A stretch of 57,839 nucleotides of DNA, from contig NZ_LUUG01000055.1 in the NCBI RefSeq assembly GCF_001644035.1, forward strand, positions 1-57,839. Direction: 5' to 3'. The notes beneath the pieces were generated by a model. It was given only the letters and a program-made list of their open reading frames with translations. It did no database searches and was not told the DNA's origin. This DNA comes from Methylomonas methanica (GTDB taxonomy: Bacteria > Pseudomonadota > Gammaproteobacteria > Methylococcales > Methylomonadaceae). Below are positions 25,303 through 32,671 of this stretch, piece by piece. The position numbers were made by a program, and so were the translations under genes. Numbering within the stretch: position 1 is the stretch's first letter; every line of letters begins with the position of its first letter.

Positions 25303-25698
25303 TCAATCAATTGCAGCATATATCTTGCCACTTTCTTCGTGAAATGAAATGTAATCAATTAACAGATGGTACATTTCTATAAAGTGGTCTTGCTCTGTTT
25401 TATTTGCAATTACGTTAAGGGTGTAAAGAGTTGCGACAATACCAGCGGCGTCCCCAGACATTTCACCACAAAAGCCATTATCCGCATTACATGTGATTTC
25501 CTCATAGCCTGTAGGAGCCATGTAAAAGCCACCATTCGACAGCGTAAAAAAATCCCAATAACCACCAGAATATTCTTCAAATAGTTTGTCCATAAAGGAA
25601 TAAATAAGCGTTTCCCCTAGACAAAGTTTTTCTTTGAAATAGGTTGGCAAAAAACTTTCGCGTTTAACAGGTTCAACGGCAGTTGCAGTAATACTCAT
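25303..25698 (-). CDS. klcA: KlcA/ArdB-type antirestriction protein (131 aa)
   Basis: It protects incoming plasmid DNA against type I restriction in the recipient. Family features are MDKLFEEYSGGYWDFFTLSNGGFYMAP (read in two parts around residues 37-62), followed by the MSGDAAGIVATLYTLN helix. The length is typical for KlcA/ArdB (about 140 aa). It stands between a korC-like gene and kleE, the RK2 order apart from korC now being upstream. Its promoter carries a KorC-type operator, so transient expression on entry into a new host is likely, as proposed for RK2. Confidence 0.88.
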   Translation of the reverse strand: MSITATAVEPVKRESFLPTYFKEKLCLGETLIYSFMDKLFEEYSGGYWDFFTLSNGGFYMAPTGYEEITCNADNGFCGEMSGDAAGIVATLYTLNVIANKTEQDHFIEMYHLLIDYISFHEESGKIYAAID

Positions 25699-25747
25699 CG
25701 GAATCTCCGGTAACTGACCTTGGCGGAATGCCCGGCCTTCGATGTAT

Positions 25748-25776
25748 ACAGTAGGGCATTATGTCCTATTTGTCAA
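25748..25776 (-). promoter_or_regulatory. klcA promoter with KorC-type operator
   Basis: Read leftward there is TTGACA (25771-25776), a 17-nt spacer and TACTGT (25748-25753). Filling the spacer is a 17-bp near-palindrome, TAGGACATAATGCCCTA (25752-25768), which differs at one base from the KorC operator of RK2 as I remember it. Confidence 0.75.
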
Positions 25777-25827
25777 GTTTACATGGTTGCATCAGCTAAA
25801 TGATCGAAAGCTATAACTATCAGGTGT

Positions 25828-26148
25828 TTAATCTGATTCAGTTTCGCGCCAGATAGATTTGATGCCCGCCAGATCGCATAAAATACCCCAAATGGCATAA
25901 GATATATCAGTTTCCCCACTAACCCATCTTCTTACGGTTCTACTGGCTCCACTACCAGTAAGTCCCACTTTTTTTGCAACTTGGCCCCCTGTTAATCCTG
26001 TCCGGCGAATTATTTCTCTAACTTCATCTCCGTTCGGAATACTCCAATTTTCACTAAAGGGTATTAAACATTCAGGTCGTATTTCTATGACTTTTCCATC
26101 AAATGGGGTTGACGAGTATCGTCGTTTAACTGTTGTGTCATTGTTCAT
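25828..26148 (-). CDS. korC: KorC-like HTH repressor (106 aa)
   Basis: A small DNA-binding protein. The C-terminal two thirds form an HTH (GDEVREIIRRTGLTGGQVAK, then TGSGASRTVRRWVSGE as the recognition part), followed by SYAIWGILCDLAGIKSIW. The start is placed at ATG 26148 (MNNDTTVKRR) because the longer frame to 26274 reads through KorB operator 7 as coding sequence. The KorC name rests on the HTH type, on its position beside klcA and on the KorC-type operator at the klcA promoter. A TrbA-type regulator is an alternative. In RK2 korC lies downstream of klcA; here it lies upstream. Confidence 0.65.
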   Translation of the reverse strand: MNNDTTVKRRYSSTPFDGKVIEIRPECLIPFSENWSIPNGDEVREIIRRTGLTGGQVAKKVGLTGSGASRTVRRWVSGETDISYAIWGILCDLAGIKSIWRETESD

Positions 26149-26186
26149 TTTTTTTAAAATACCATCACTTAAGTTAAGGGCTTCGA

Positions 26187-26201
26187 TTTTAGCCGCTAAA
26201 A
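26187..26201. promoter_or_regulatory. KorB operator 7 (upstream of korC-like gene)
   Basis: TTTTAGCCGCTAAAA, 38 nt upstream of the chosen korC-like start. It supports the shorter start, because the operator would then lie in the leader or promoter. Confidence 0.85.
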
Positions 26202-26298
26202 TGGAAAGGTCATTGTAGAAGTTGCAGATGATCGTAACCATAAAGGGATTGAACACGCTTATGATCGGGTGCAATAACTTTTTTGCCCTCCCATTTAT

Positions 26299-26335
26299 CC
26301 TATACTGAATTGGCTTATCACCATAAGCGTATAGG
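26299..26335. repeat. two-part inverted repeat near the origin
   Basis: An inner stem GCTTAT/ATAAGC (26313-26318, 26323-26328, loop CACC) continues directly into an outer stem CCTATAC/GTATAGG (26299-26305, 26329-26335), with a 7-nt bulge on one side only. It lies just upstream of the korC-like gene and left of the iterons. It could be a cruciform, a protein site or part of the origin. Confidence 0.5.
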
Positions 26336-26471
26336 CATGTTTAACTTATTTTTGAGATTATAACGACGCTGCCGAGTTCTTTTGGGAATAGCGTTAGGAA
26401 GATTCTGCATCAAGATCCAATCTTAATGATTTCCTTTTGGCGTTTAATGATTTTTGCTTTTCTATAATCTG

Positions 26472-26627
26472 TTATTTTTTTGTTGTCTCTTCTGCCCATT
26501 TTCTGACTTGAAACGCTTGGTGCTTTGGCAGAATTGCTTCTACAAACTCATATGAATCGGCAATAATGTATGGAATAGTCCAATTCGGAATAGAAGACCC
26601 GCGACCTATTCCCCCTAGTGGATTCAT
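26472..26627 (-). pseudogene. KorA/TrbA-like C-terminal remnant (51 codons)
   Basis: This short frame encodes 51 residues. Its last 30 are a KorA-type dimerisation end (VEAILPKHQAFQVRKWAEE), close to the C-terminus of korA at 24387 (VILPRHQAFQVRKWAKE). The HTH half is missing. The N-terminus is instead translated from an iteron (GGIGRG). The most likely reading is the remains of a second korA-family gene, perhaps trbA, truncated by iteron DNA. Expression as a dominant-negative mini-protein is possible but unsupported. Confidence 0.6.
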
Positions 26628-27392
26628 TTAAAGCAAGAATTTTTAGTAAAAACTCGACTTGTTGTTCGTTTTAATGTCCAGAGGCTAATTGTTTTTGTTG
26701 CAGTTTACGGCTGTTCGTCTTGCATGTTCTAAGAGCATACTAAAAGAAGTCATAGGTTTATTTGCACGGTTAAAAAAAGGCTATATAAGGCTTATAAGTA
26801 ATAAGGACTGTAAAAGACCAGTTTACTTGAGCATAATCAATATGTTGGGAATTGTACCCGCGACCTATTCCCCCTAATTGTATTGTGATAAAGCTCATTT
26901 ATGTGTACTCATGTCATCAAAAAGGTATTTTGATTTTGCCAATCCCGCGAACCGCGACCTATTCCCCCTGGTTTTTTAATAACCCGCGACCTATTCCCCC
27001 TGGATTTTTAGGAACACGCGACCTATTCCCCCTGCCTGATTTGATCTATTCAGGGTGAAAATCTAAAGCGATTTGTACCCGCGACCTATTCCCCCTGAAT
27101 AGCGCGACCTATTCCCCCTGGAAAAAGACATTTGCCGCGACCCATTCCCCCTGTGTTCATGAAAGTACTTTTGTTAATGGCTAATCCGGTGAGAGGTAGT
27201 TATTTCCTTAATAGCGAATTACCCTGAACGTTACCAACGTACTGATTTACTCCTATTTCCATTGAATTTTGAAGAACCCGCGACCTATTCCCCCTTACTT
27301 TGGTGGCGACCCGCGACCCATTCCCCCTTCTTTGGTTACGACCCGCGACCTATTCCCCCTGCGTTAATTACGGCTCGGGACCCATTTCCACC
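26598..27392. repeat. oriV: oriV iteron array (eleven iterons plus one degenerate)
   Basis: The consensus is CCCGCGACCTATTCCCCCT. Copies begin at 26598, 26857, 26951, 26983, 27017 (17 bp), 27078, 27103 (17 bp), 27135, 27277, 27310 and 27342; two have ACCCATT in place of ACCTATT. A degenerate copy lies at about 27376. Many neighbours are 32-33 bp apart, three helical turns. All have the same orientation. The gaps are AT-rich and have no gene. The last copies run into the 3' end of rep. This is the typical binding array of an iteron replicon and marks the vegetative origin. No clear DnaA box was found. Confidence 0.93.
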
Positions 27393-28511
27393 ATCAAGTG
27401 ATTTTTTCGAATCTATTAATCGTCTATTCGATGCTTTTTGTTCGGCAGTGAATTCTGGTGAAGGGAATATGGTATACACAACATCTACGATTTTAGACCG
27501 CTTCCCGCGTTCTTCTGTTTTGGTGTGGCTGGTTAAAACACCTAGCGACTTAAGTTCATCCCAAGATTCTTCAAGTGTAGCTATTGCATCACGTTCGCGT
27601 TTATAGCCTTCCAGTAAAGCGCTGTCTCGCTTGATTGTGCTGTACCGCATTACGAAGCTGTTAGTTAATGCTGCTTGAGTGTACTTGAGTACCAATTGTG
27701 AGATTAACCATCTTGATAGTTGAGTTCTACACTTCATTAATCTGCGATAGTTGAACTGCCTATATGTCAGATTAGAAATACTGTTAGTAATCAATGGATG
27801 AAACTGAATTAACCATTTAGAGTCTTGAGAATTGCTTATAGAACTGTCTTTTTTGCTCACCCTTGCAAGCAATGAAAGATAATTCATGCGGGTATAGCAG
27901 ACTTCTGTGTCCTCCGTTTCCCCTTGAATATCAATGTTGCTAAGGGATAGAATATCCAATGCTTCCGTTAGTTCGTCGTAACGGAGGGTGTGGCCTTGAT
28001 CAGCTAGATGAGTGCGTAATCGGTGTAATGTAAATCGGCATCCGGAACGGAATCCATCAGCATCATAAAAACCATCATCAACCGCAATTTTTCGTAATGC
28101 GTGTTCAACAAGTTCCTCTCGTGCTCCAGGATAATATTCTGTTTCTACCTCTGTGATAGGGTCCTTTAGCCTTGCTGGTCTTATAAGTATCTTGAATTCA
28201 TTACCTCTGTATTTGAAGGCAATTGTGCAGATTGGTAATGCGCCACTTGGTAGCCGCATTTCTTCTTGCCGTTTCCGTGTAATTGAAAACCGAGGAACGC
28301 TATCCCAAAGGTCGAAAGCGTTGCCAAGTTGATCGCGCTCGTCATTATTGTTGGCTAAAAAGTCTTGAAACAGGCATAACTGCTGATTTGAAAAAGCGTC
28401 AGGCGGGACTGGTTTGTGCTGCGAGACTCGTTTTTTGGGCGTTTTCTTTTTACCGAGAGAAATTGAATCTTGGGTATTATCAAGAAGAGTAATCTGATTG
28501 CCTTGCGACAT
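27336..28511 (-). CDS. iteron-binding replication initiator, RepA-like (391 aa)
   Basis: The gene directly abuts the iterons and is driven by a KorA/KorB-controlled promoter, as trfA is in RK2, so it is the replication initiator. The sequence is not TrfA-like. It resembles RepA-type initiators of other broad-host-range plasmids: a central part with winged-helix character (GSRCRFTLHRLRTHLADQG region near residues 150-190) and a conserved-looking block HPLITNSISNLTYRQFNYRRLM near 240-262. The N-terminus is lysine-rich and polar. The last seven residues, GGIGRGS, and the stop are encoded by iteron DNA. The family name is from memory; the initiator role is well supported by context. Confidence 0.85.
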   Translation of the reverse strand: MSQGNQITLLDNTQDSISLGKKKTPKKRVSQHKPVPPDAFSNQQLCLFQDFLANNNDERDQLGNAFDLWDSVPRFSITRKRQEEMRLPSGALPICTIAFKYRGNEFKILIRPARLKDPITEVETEYYPGAREELVEHALRKIAVDDGFYDADGFRSGCRFTLHRLRTHLADQGHTLRYDELTEALDILSLSNIDIQGETEDTEVCYTRMNYLSLLARVSKKDSSISNSQDSKWLIQFHPLITNSISNLTYRQFNYRRLMKCRTQLSRWLISQLVLKYTQAALTNSFVMRYSTIKRDSALLEGYKRERDAIATLEESWDELKSLGVLTSHTKTEERGKRSKIVDVVYTIFPSPEFTAEQKASNRRLIDSKKSLDGGNGSRAVINAGGIGRGS

Positions 28512-28559
28512 GTTTAAGTCTCGCTAAAGAATAAAGTAACGCGATAGCACGTAGTAAAG

Positions 28560-28610
28560 AGTTTAGCTTAACTAATAGGCGGAAGTCAAACAACATTTTA
28601 GCCGCTAAAA
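28560..28610 (-). promoter_or_regulatory. rep promoter with KorA site and KorB operator 8
   Basis: Read leftward there is TTGACT (28584-28589), an 18-nt spacer and TAAACT (28560-28565). GTTTAGCTTAAC (28561-28572) overlaps the -10, and TTTTAGCCGCTAAAA (28596-28610) lies upstream of the -35. About 50 bp are nearly identical to the korA promoter at 24785-24834. Confidence 0.88.
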
Positions 28611-28887
28611 TCCAAGGAGGAGGGCGGGTGTGTATAGTCGAACATTCTTCACGCATTTATCGCGGGTGTTTGATGAAAGATTTTGGCACCCCATCATTAC
28701 TTATCTTGGCAGGCTGTATATTTCTGGAGGTGGCAGAAGGGTGAACATGGATGTCAGTGATCGAAAGAAATCATCAAATTAGCCCCGTCATATCCTGCTA
28801 ACCGCCAGAATCAAAACATGTTATATTGTAAAAAATCATTTGTTTCAACGGTGTTTAAGTACATTTCACGGTTACTGGCATAACGTA
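28611..28887. other. intergenic stretch with a possible micro-ORF
   Basis: The gap between the rep promoter and the next rightward gene. It holds one small open frame on the + strand, 28673-28744, encoding MKDFGTPSLLILAGCIFLEV plus three residues. It has a lipobox-like LAGC but no clear ribosome binding site, so it is not called as a gene. No promoter stands out. Confidence 0.35.
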
Positions 28888-29217
28888 ATGGAGTATCAAA
28901 ATAACACATACAATATAGAAGAAGCCGAGCTGGTAGAGTTTGTTAAAACTAAGGCCGTAAGGGAAATCAATATTGTTCAGGCACCGAGTAAAAAGTACCG
29001 AATAGTCACTAAATTAAATTGGAAGGACGGGGCTTTTTTGTTAGTGTCCTATCGCAAAAGAGTTCGTGAATGGTCAACGTTAGATACATTGATCCGATAC
29101 CTTCGAGAAACCTATAAAGATATATCCATCCCCATCAGATTAACGTTTGTACCTCTTGAAGAAGCAGAAGATTCAACAGGGCATGAAATCCATATCGTAA
29201 TAGATCAGAGCGATTAG
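28888..29217 (+). CDS. hypothetical protein, possibly partition-associated (109 aa)
   Basis: A small soluble protein. The ATG at 28888 is preferred; the frame is open back to a TTG at 28840, but the extra residues look random. A central stretch, GAFLLVSYRKRVREWSTLDTLIRYLRE, has the pattern of small ParC-like partition-associated proteins found on mobile elements (basic-aromatic stretch, then L-T-L-x-R-Y-L-R). The C-terminus is acidic. It ends 17 nt before the TonB receptor gene and may be the first gene of that operon or the last core gene. The family assignment is tentative. Confidence 0.5.
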   Translation: MEYQNNTYNIEEAELVEFVKTKAVREINIVQAPSKKYRIVTKLNWKDGAFLLVSYRKRVREWSTLDTLIRYLRETYKDISIPIRLTFVPLEEAEDSTGHEIHIVIDQSD

Positions 29218-29234
29218 ATCGTAAACTATCCACT

Positions 29235-31277
29235 ATGAAATCTTCTCAAACGGCGCAATATGTGTGTTTTTGTCTGTGTATCACACAAAACGCAATAGCC
29301 GAAACAGACGACGATTTAGGATTGATTTATGGATCTGGTCAAATGCAATCAATTGCATCAGGGCACCCGTTGCAGCAAAGCCTAAGTCCTAGTGTTACGT
29401 CGGTTATGACGGCTAAAGACATTGAAAGAATCGGTGCCAGACGCTTGACGGATGTTCTCGAATACTTACCTGGTGTACATGTAAGCAACGCCAGAAGTGG
29501 CGTTAAGGTTATTGGGTTTCGCGGTGTTTCCTCTGAGACAAACGCTCAAGTGTTAATCTTAGTCAATGGCGTACCTGTTAGGAATACATTATTTGGCGGA
29601 AAGCCATTCGAATGGAATCTGCCGGTTAAGAATATTGCACATATCGAAGTAATTAGAGGGCCTGGTTCAATGCTCTATGGTGGCGACGCCACGACTGGAG
29701 TTATCAACATTGTTCTGAAGACCGGCAAAGAGCTAAAAGGGGGCGATGCTGGTGGGTTCTTTGGAAATCAAGATACTTATGAAGGCTGGGCTGAATACGG
29801 TAACGAATCAGGCGACTTAGAGTACAGCTTAGCCATTCAAGGCGGTAGCACAAATGGTTATCAAGGAAGGGTCAGCCAAGACGCACAGACAGTTATAGAT
29901 AGCCAGTTTGGAACTCACGTATCTAATGCACCAGGCGTCACCAATAATGGTCGGGGTGACATTGATGCGCGCATAGACGTGGCCTACAAAGATATGATCA
30001 GGCTTCGAGCCGGGTATCAAGGATTCAGACATGTAGAAACCGGTATTGGAGCGGCTTATGCCCTTGATGGTACTGGCGGCACAAATAATGATATATATAA
30101 TCTCGATCTGTCGCTAAATAACAAAATCACCGATGCACTAACGAATAAAACTTCGTTTTATTTTTTGGGGCAAAATCCAAGTACCGATATTTATTTATTG
30201 CCGGCAGGTACGTTCGGCGGGTTATTGCCACTTGGTGCACGAAATATTGTGTCTGGTTTCCAGGGGACAACTGGGCTAACTACCCAACTCAATTACGTTG
30301 GCATTAATAAACACACGATTACAGGGGGTACGGGACTTATTTACAACTGGATTTCTGATGGAACTGACAAAATCAATTACATCATTACTCCAACCTTTGT
30401 ACAGCAGATCCCATTAACCGAAGCATCGGCATTTGGAAGAGATCCACTATTGGCATCGAAAGAGCGAACAAATTATTATGCGCTAATACAGGATGAGTGG
30501 AATTTCGCACCAGATTGGTATCTAACTACTGGCTTTCGCTACGATTATTACTCGGACGTATCACCAGGTTATAGTCCACGTATCGCACTGGTGTGGAATG
30601 TCAATTTGAATCTGACAACCAAGTTGCTATATAGCCGGGCATTTCGACCGCCGTCGTTTCTTGAAAAGAATCTACCACTGATTCCGGGCACTACAGTTAA
30701 ACCGGAAACTGTAAACACGGTTGAATTCCAGGTTGAAAACAAATGGTCGTCTGATTTAATGACGTCGGCGAATGTTTATTGGTTTAAACAAGAAAACTTA
30801 ATCGCGTCCACTAACTCCACAAGTGTGACCCCGGTCGGCTTTCGTAACAGCGCCCCAATTGATGGGATAGGCTTTGAGACTGAAACAAAGTACAAGCTAA
30901 GCAGCGATGTTGACTTTGCTGTCAGCTACAGTTATCACGGGTTGCCCTCTACGTCTTATACAGGTCTAATGCCAGAACACATGGCAAAAGGGCTGATAAA
31001 CTGGGACATCACTGATAGTTGGGCGGTAGGGACTCAACTAAATTGGATCGGAGAGCGAAAACGGCCATCCGATGATCCACGTGGGAATTTAGCAGGTTAT
31101 TTTACGGCTGGTCTAACACTATCGACCAAAGTCGCGAAACCACTCGAATTCACATTCAGAGTCAATAACATCTTTAATTCAACTCTAAAAGAACCAACGT
31201 TAAACCCAATTTTATTCCCAGGGGATGAAGCTATTCTTGGGCGAACCGTATTGGGACAAGTCAAAGTGACATTCTAG
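29235..31277 (+). CDS. TonB-dependent outer-membrane receptor (680 aa)
   Basis: A 22-strand beta-barrel importer with a plug, powered by TonB-ExbBD from elsewhere. A signal peptide is visible (residues about 1-22, ending AIAE). The plug runs from about 50 to 160, with VMTAKDIERIGARRLTDVLEYLPGV (in two parts), VLILVNGVPV and IEVIRGPGSMLYGGDATTGVINI. The barrel ends with VLGQVKVTF, the usual C-terminal aromatic signal. Substrate cannot be predicted; siderophore, cobalamin and small organic ligands remain open. Its stop codon overlaps the start of the P450 gene (TAGTG). A periplasmic binding protein and a sensor kinase are encoded facing it, suggesting joint sensing and uptake. Confidence 0.93.
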   Translation: MKSSQTAQYVCFCLCITQNAIAETDDDLGLIYGSGQMQSIASGHPLQQSLSPSVTSVMTAKDIERIGARRLTDVLEYLPGVHVSNARSGVKVIGFRGVSSETNAQVLILVNGVPVRNTLFGGKPFEWNLPVKNIAHIEVIRGPGSMLYGGDATTGVINIVLKTGKELKGGDAGGFFGNQDTYEGWAEYGNESGDLEYSLAIQGGSTNGYQGRVSQDAQTVIDSQFGTHVSNAPGVTNNGRGDIDARIDVAYKDMIRLRAGYQGFRHVETGIGAAYALDGTGGTNNDIYNLDLSLNNKITDALTNKTSFYFLGQNPSTDIYLLPAGTFGGLLPLGARNIVSGFQGTTGLTTQLNYVGINKHTITGGTGLIYNWISDGTDKINYIITPTFVQQIPLTEASAFGRDPLLASKERTNYYALIQDEWNFAPDWYLTTGFRYDYYSDVSPGYSPRIALVWNVNLNLTTKLLYSRAFRPPSFLEKNLPLIPGTTVKPETVNTVEFQVENKWSSDLMTSANVYWFKQENLIASTNSTSVTPVGFRNSAPIDGIGFETETKYKLSSDVDFAVSYSYHGLPSTSYTGLMPEHMAKGLINWDITDSWAVGTQLNWIGERKRPSDDPRGNLAGYFTAGLTLSTKVAKPLEFTFRVNNIFNSTLKEPTLNPILFPGDEAILGRTVLGQVKVTF

Positions 31278-32584
31278 TGCTTATTTATCTAGCTAGGCTA
31301 ATAACCAATCCTACTGGCGCATTAACCGCTATACACAAGAAATATGGCGACTTTGTGCAAACATGCTTTTTCAATAAGAAGCTTTTATTTACATCAAATC
31401 CGGAACATTACGAGGAAATATTCAATCAAGAAGCTAGGGGCCTTTTGAATAGAGACTCACTTTATGAAGCAAAAAAACCTATGTTCGGCGATGGACTGTT
31501 TAATAGCAAGGGCGCTACATGGACAAACCAGCGTCGACTAATGCAGCCAATGTTTACAAAGCAAGCTATCGCAGAGTGGCACGGCATTATGCTTAAAGAA
31601 GCCTGCAATGCCACAAGGCGGCTCAAAAACGATGGCGTCACTAAAGTAAACATATCAGAGGAATTAAAAACCCTTATTCAGAGCATTCTGATTCAGGTCA
31701 TGTTTGGCCAGGCAAAAACATCACATAATGAAGAGTTATTGATGGCGGCGATTGACACCATAGTAAAAGGATTATTTCCGCATTTACTAACAGAGACGCT
31801 AGGCAAGGGAAAATTAAAGCGGCTTTTTGTCCTACAAAATAGGAGGATGGAGAAAGCCATCAATCAATTCGTGGCCTATGTTGACTCCAAAATCGATGGA
31901 ATTGAGCCGACAGGCCATGATTTAATTTCGCTAATGATGAATGGTAGGGACAGAAGCGGCTCACAAATGTCGAGAGAGTTACTAAGGGATGAGGCGGTTA
32001 CGTTGTTCCTGGCTGGGCAAGACACCACTGTTAATACGTTGATATGGTTCTTTTACCTTATAGGTAAGCATGAGGCGGTCCATAAACGTATTACCAGTGA
32101 AATACAGGGCATCAAGGATGACCTATTGACGCCAGAAACTATGGAACGGTTGATCTACACCAAGGCGGCGCTTTATGAGACATTACGCTTATATCCGCAG
32201 GCTATCGCGCTTAGTAGGGATACAGCAACGACGATAACCGTAGGAGGAAAAACGGTTTCACAAGGTACGTCTGTAATAATGAGCCTTTATGCGACCAATC
32301 GTGATGCTAGGTGGTGGGAGCGGCCAAACGAATTCTATCCAGAACACTTTTTAAACGGTGCCGTAACGCAGCGACATAAGTACACGTTTCTCCCGTTCGG
32401 TGGTGGAGTACACAATTGTGTTGGTAGGCATTTCGCAGAGTTGGAAATGATGGTGATTATTGCCACAGTGCTACGAGAATTTACAATTCTCGTCAACGAG
32501 GACATTAAACCTACCGTTAGTATTACCTATAAGCCTGAGAGAGATGTAATCGTTTCGATAACTCAAACTACTCAAGCCCTATAA
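31277..32584 (+). CDS. cytochrome P450 monooxygenase (435 aa)
   Basis: A heme monooxygenase that inserts oxygen into an organic substrate. The I-helix oxygen motif is AGQDTT near residues 250-255, the K-helix ExxR is ETLR near 303-306, and the heme-Cys loop is FGGGVHNCVGRHFAE near 373-387. It is full length and has no membrane anchor. The start is a GTG overlapping the TonB receptor TAG by one base, so synthesis of the two is coupled. No ferredoxin or reductase partner is encoded in the window; it must use host redox proteins. The sequence style resembles CYP102/CYP4-like fatty-acid or terpene hydroxylases, but the substrate is unknown. Confidence 0.93.
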   Translation: MLIYLARLITNPTGALTAIHKKYGDFVQTCFFNKKLLFTSNPEHYEEIFNQEARGLLNRDSLYEAKKPMFGDGLFNSKGATWTNQRRLMQPMFTKQAIAEWHGIMLKEACNATRRLKNDGVTKVNISEELKTLIQSILIQVMFGQAKTSHNEELLMAAIDTIVKGLFPHLLTETLGKGKLKRLFVLQNRRMEKAINQFVAYVDSKIDGIEPTGHDLISLMMNGRDRSGSQMSRELLRDEAVTLFLAGQDTTVNTLIWFFYLIGKHEAVHKRITSEIQGIKDDLLTPETMERLIYTKAALYETLRLYPQAIALSRDTATTITVGGKTVSQGTSVIMSLYATNRDARWWERPNEFYPEHFLNGAVTQRHKYTFLPFGGGVHNCVGRHFAELEMMVIIATVLREFTILVNEDIKPTVSITYKPERDVIVSITQTTQAL

Positions 32585-32671
32585 ATGCATGTCGAAACCG
32601 AGACCGCCAAGGTGGACCATAGATACTGGTCGTGATGGTGGAAAACTAAAACCTTTATCGAAGATATTCTA

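Noticed and set aside
21520-25740. Short similar GC-rich stretches near 21525 and 25720 (both ending CCCGGCCTTC)
   Set aside because: About 17 of 21 bases agree; too short to call a repeat family and probably hairpin-type sequence at gene ends.
26149-26274. N-terminal extension of the korC-like gene
   Set aside because: It translates a KorB operator as ILAAK and has no good start site; the operator is better placed upstream of the gene.
26689-27058. Open frames through the iteron region on the + strand
   Set aside because: They are translations of the repeated iterons and AT-rich spacers, with no protein-like character.
27262-27606. Rightward frame made of repeated PATYSP-like units
   Set aside because: The apparent peptide repeat is the iteron read in frame, and the rest is antisense to rep.
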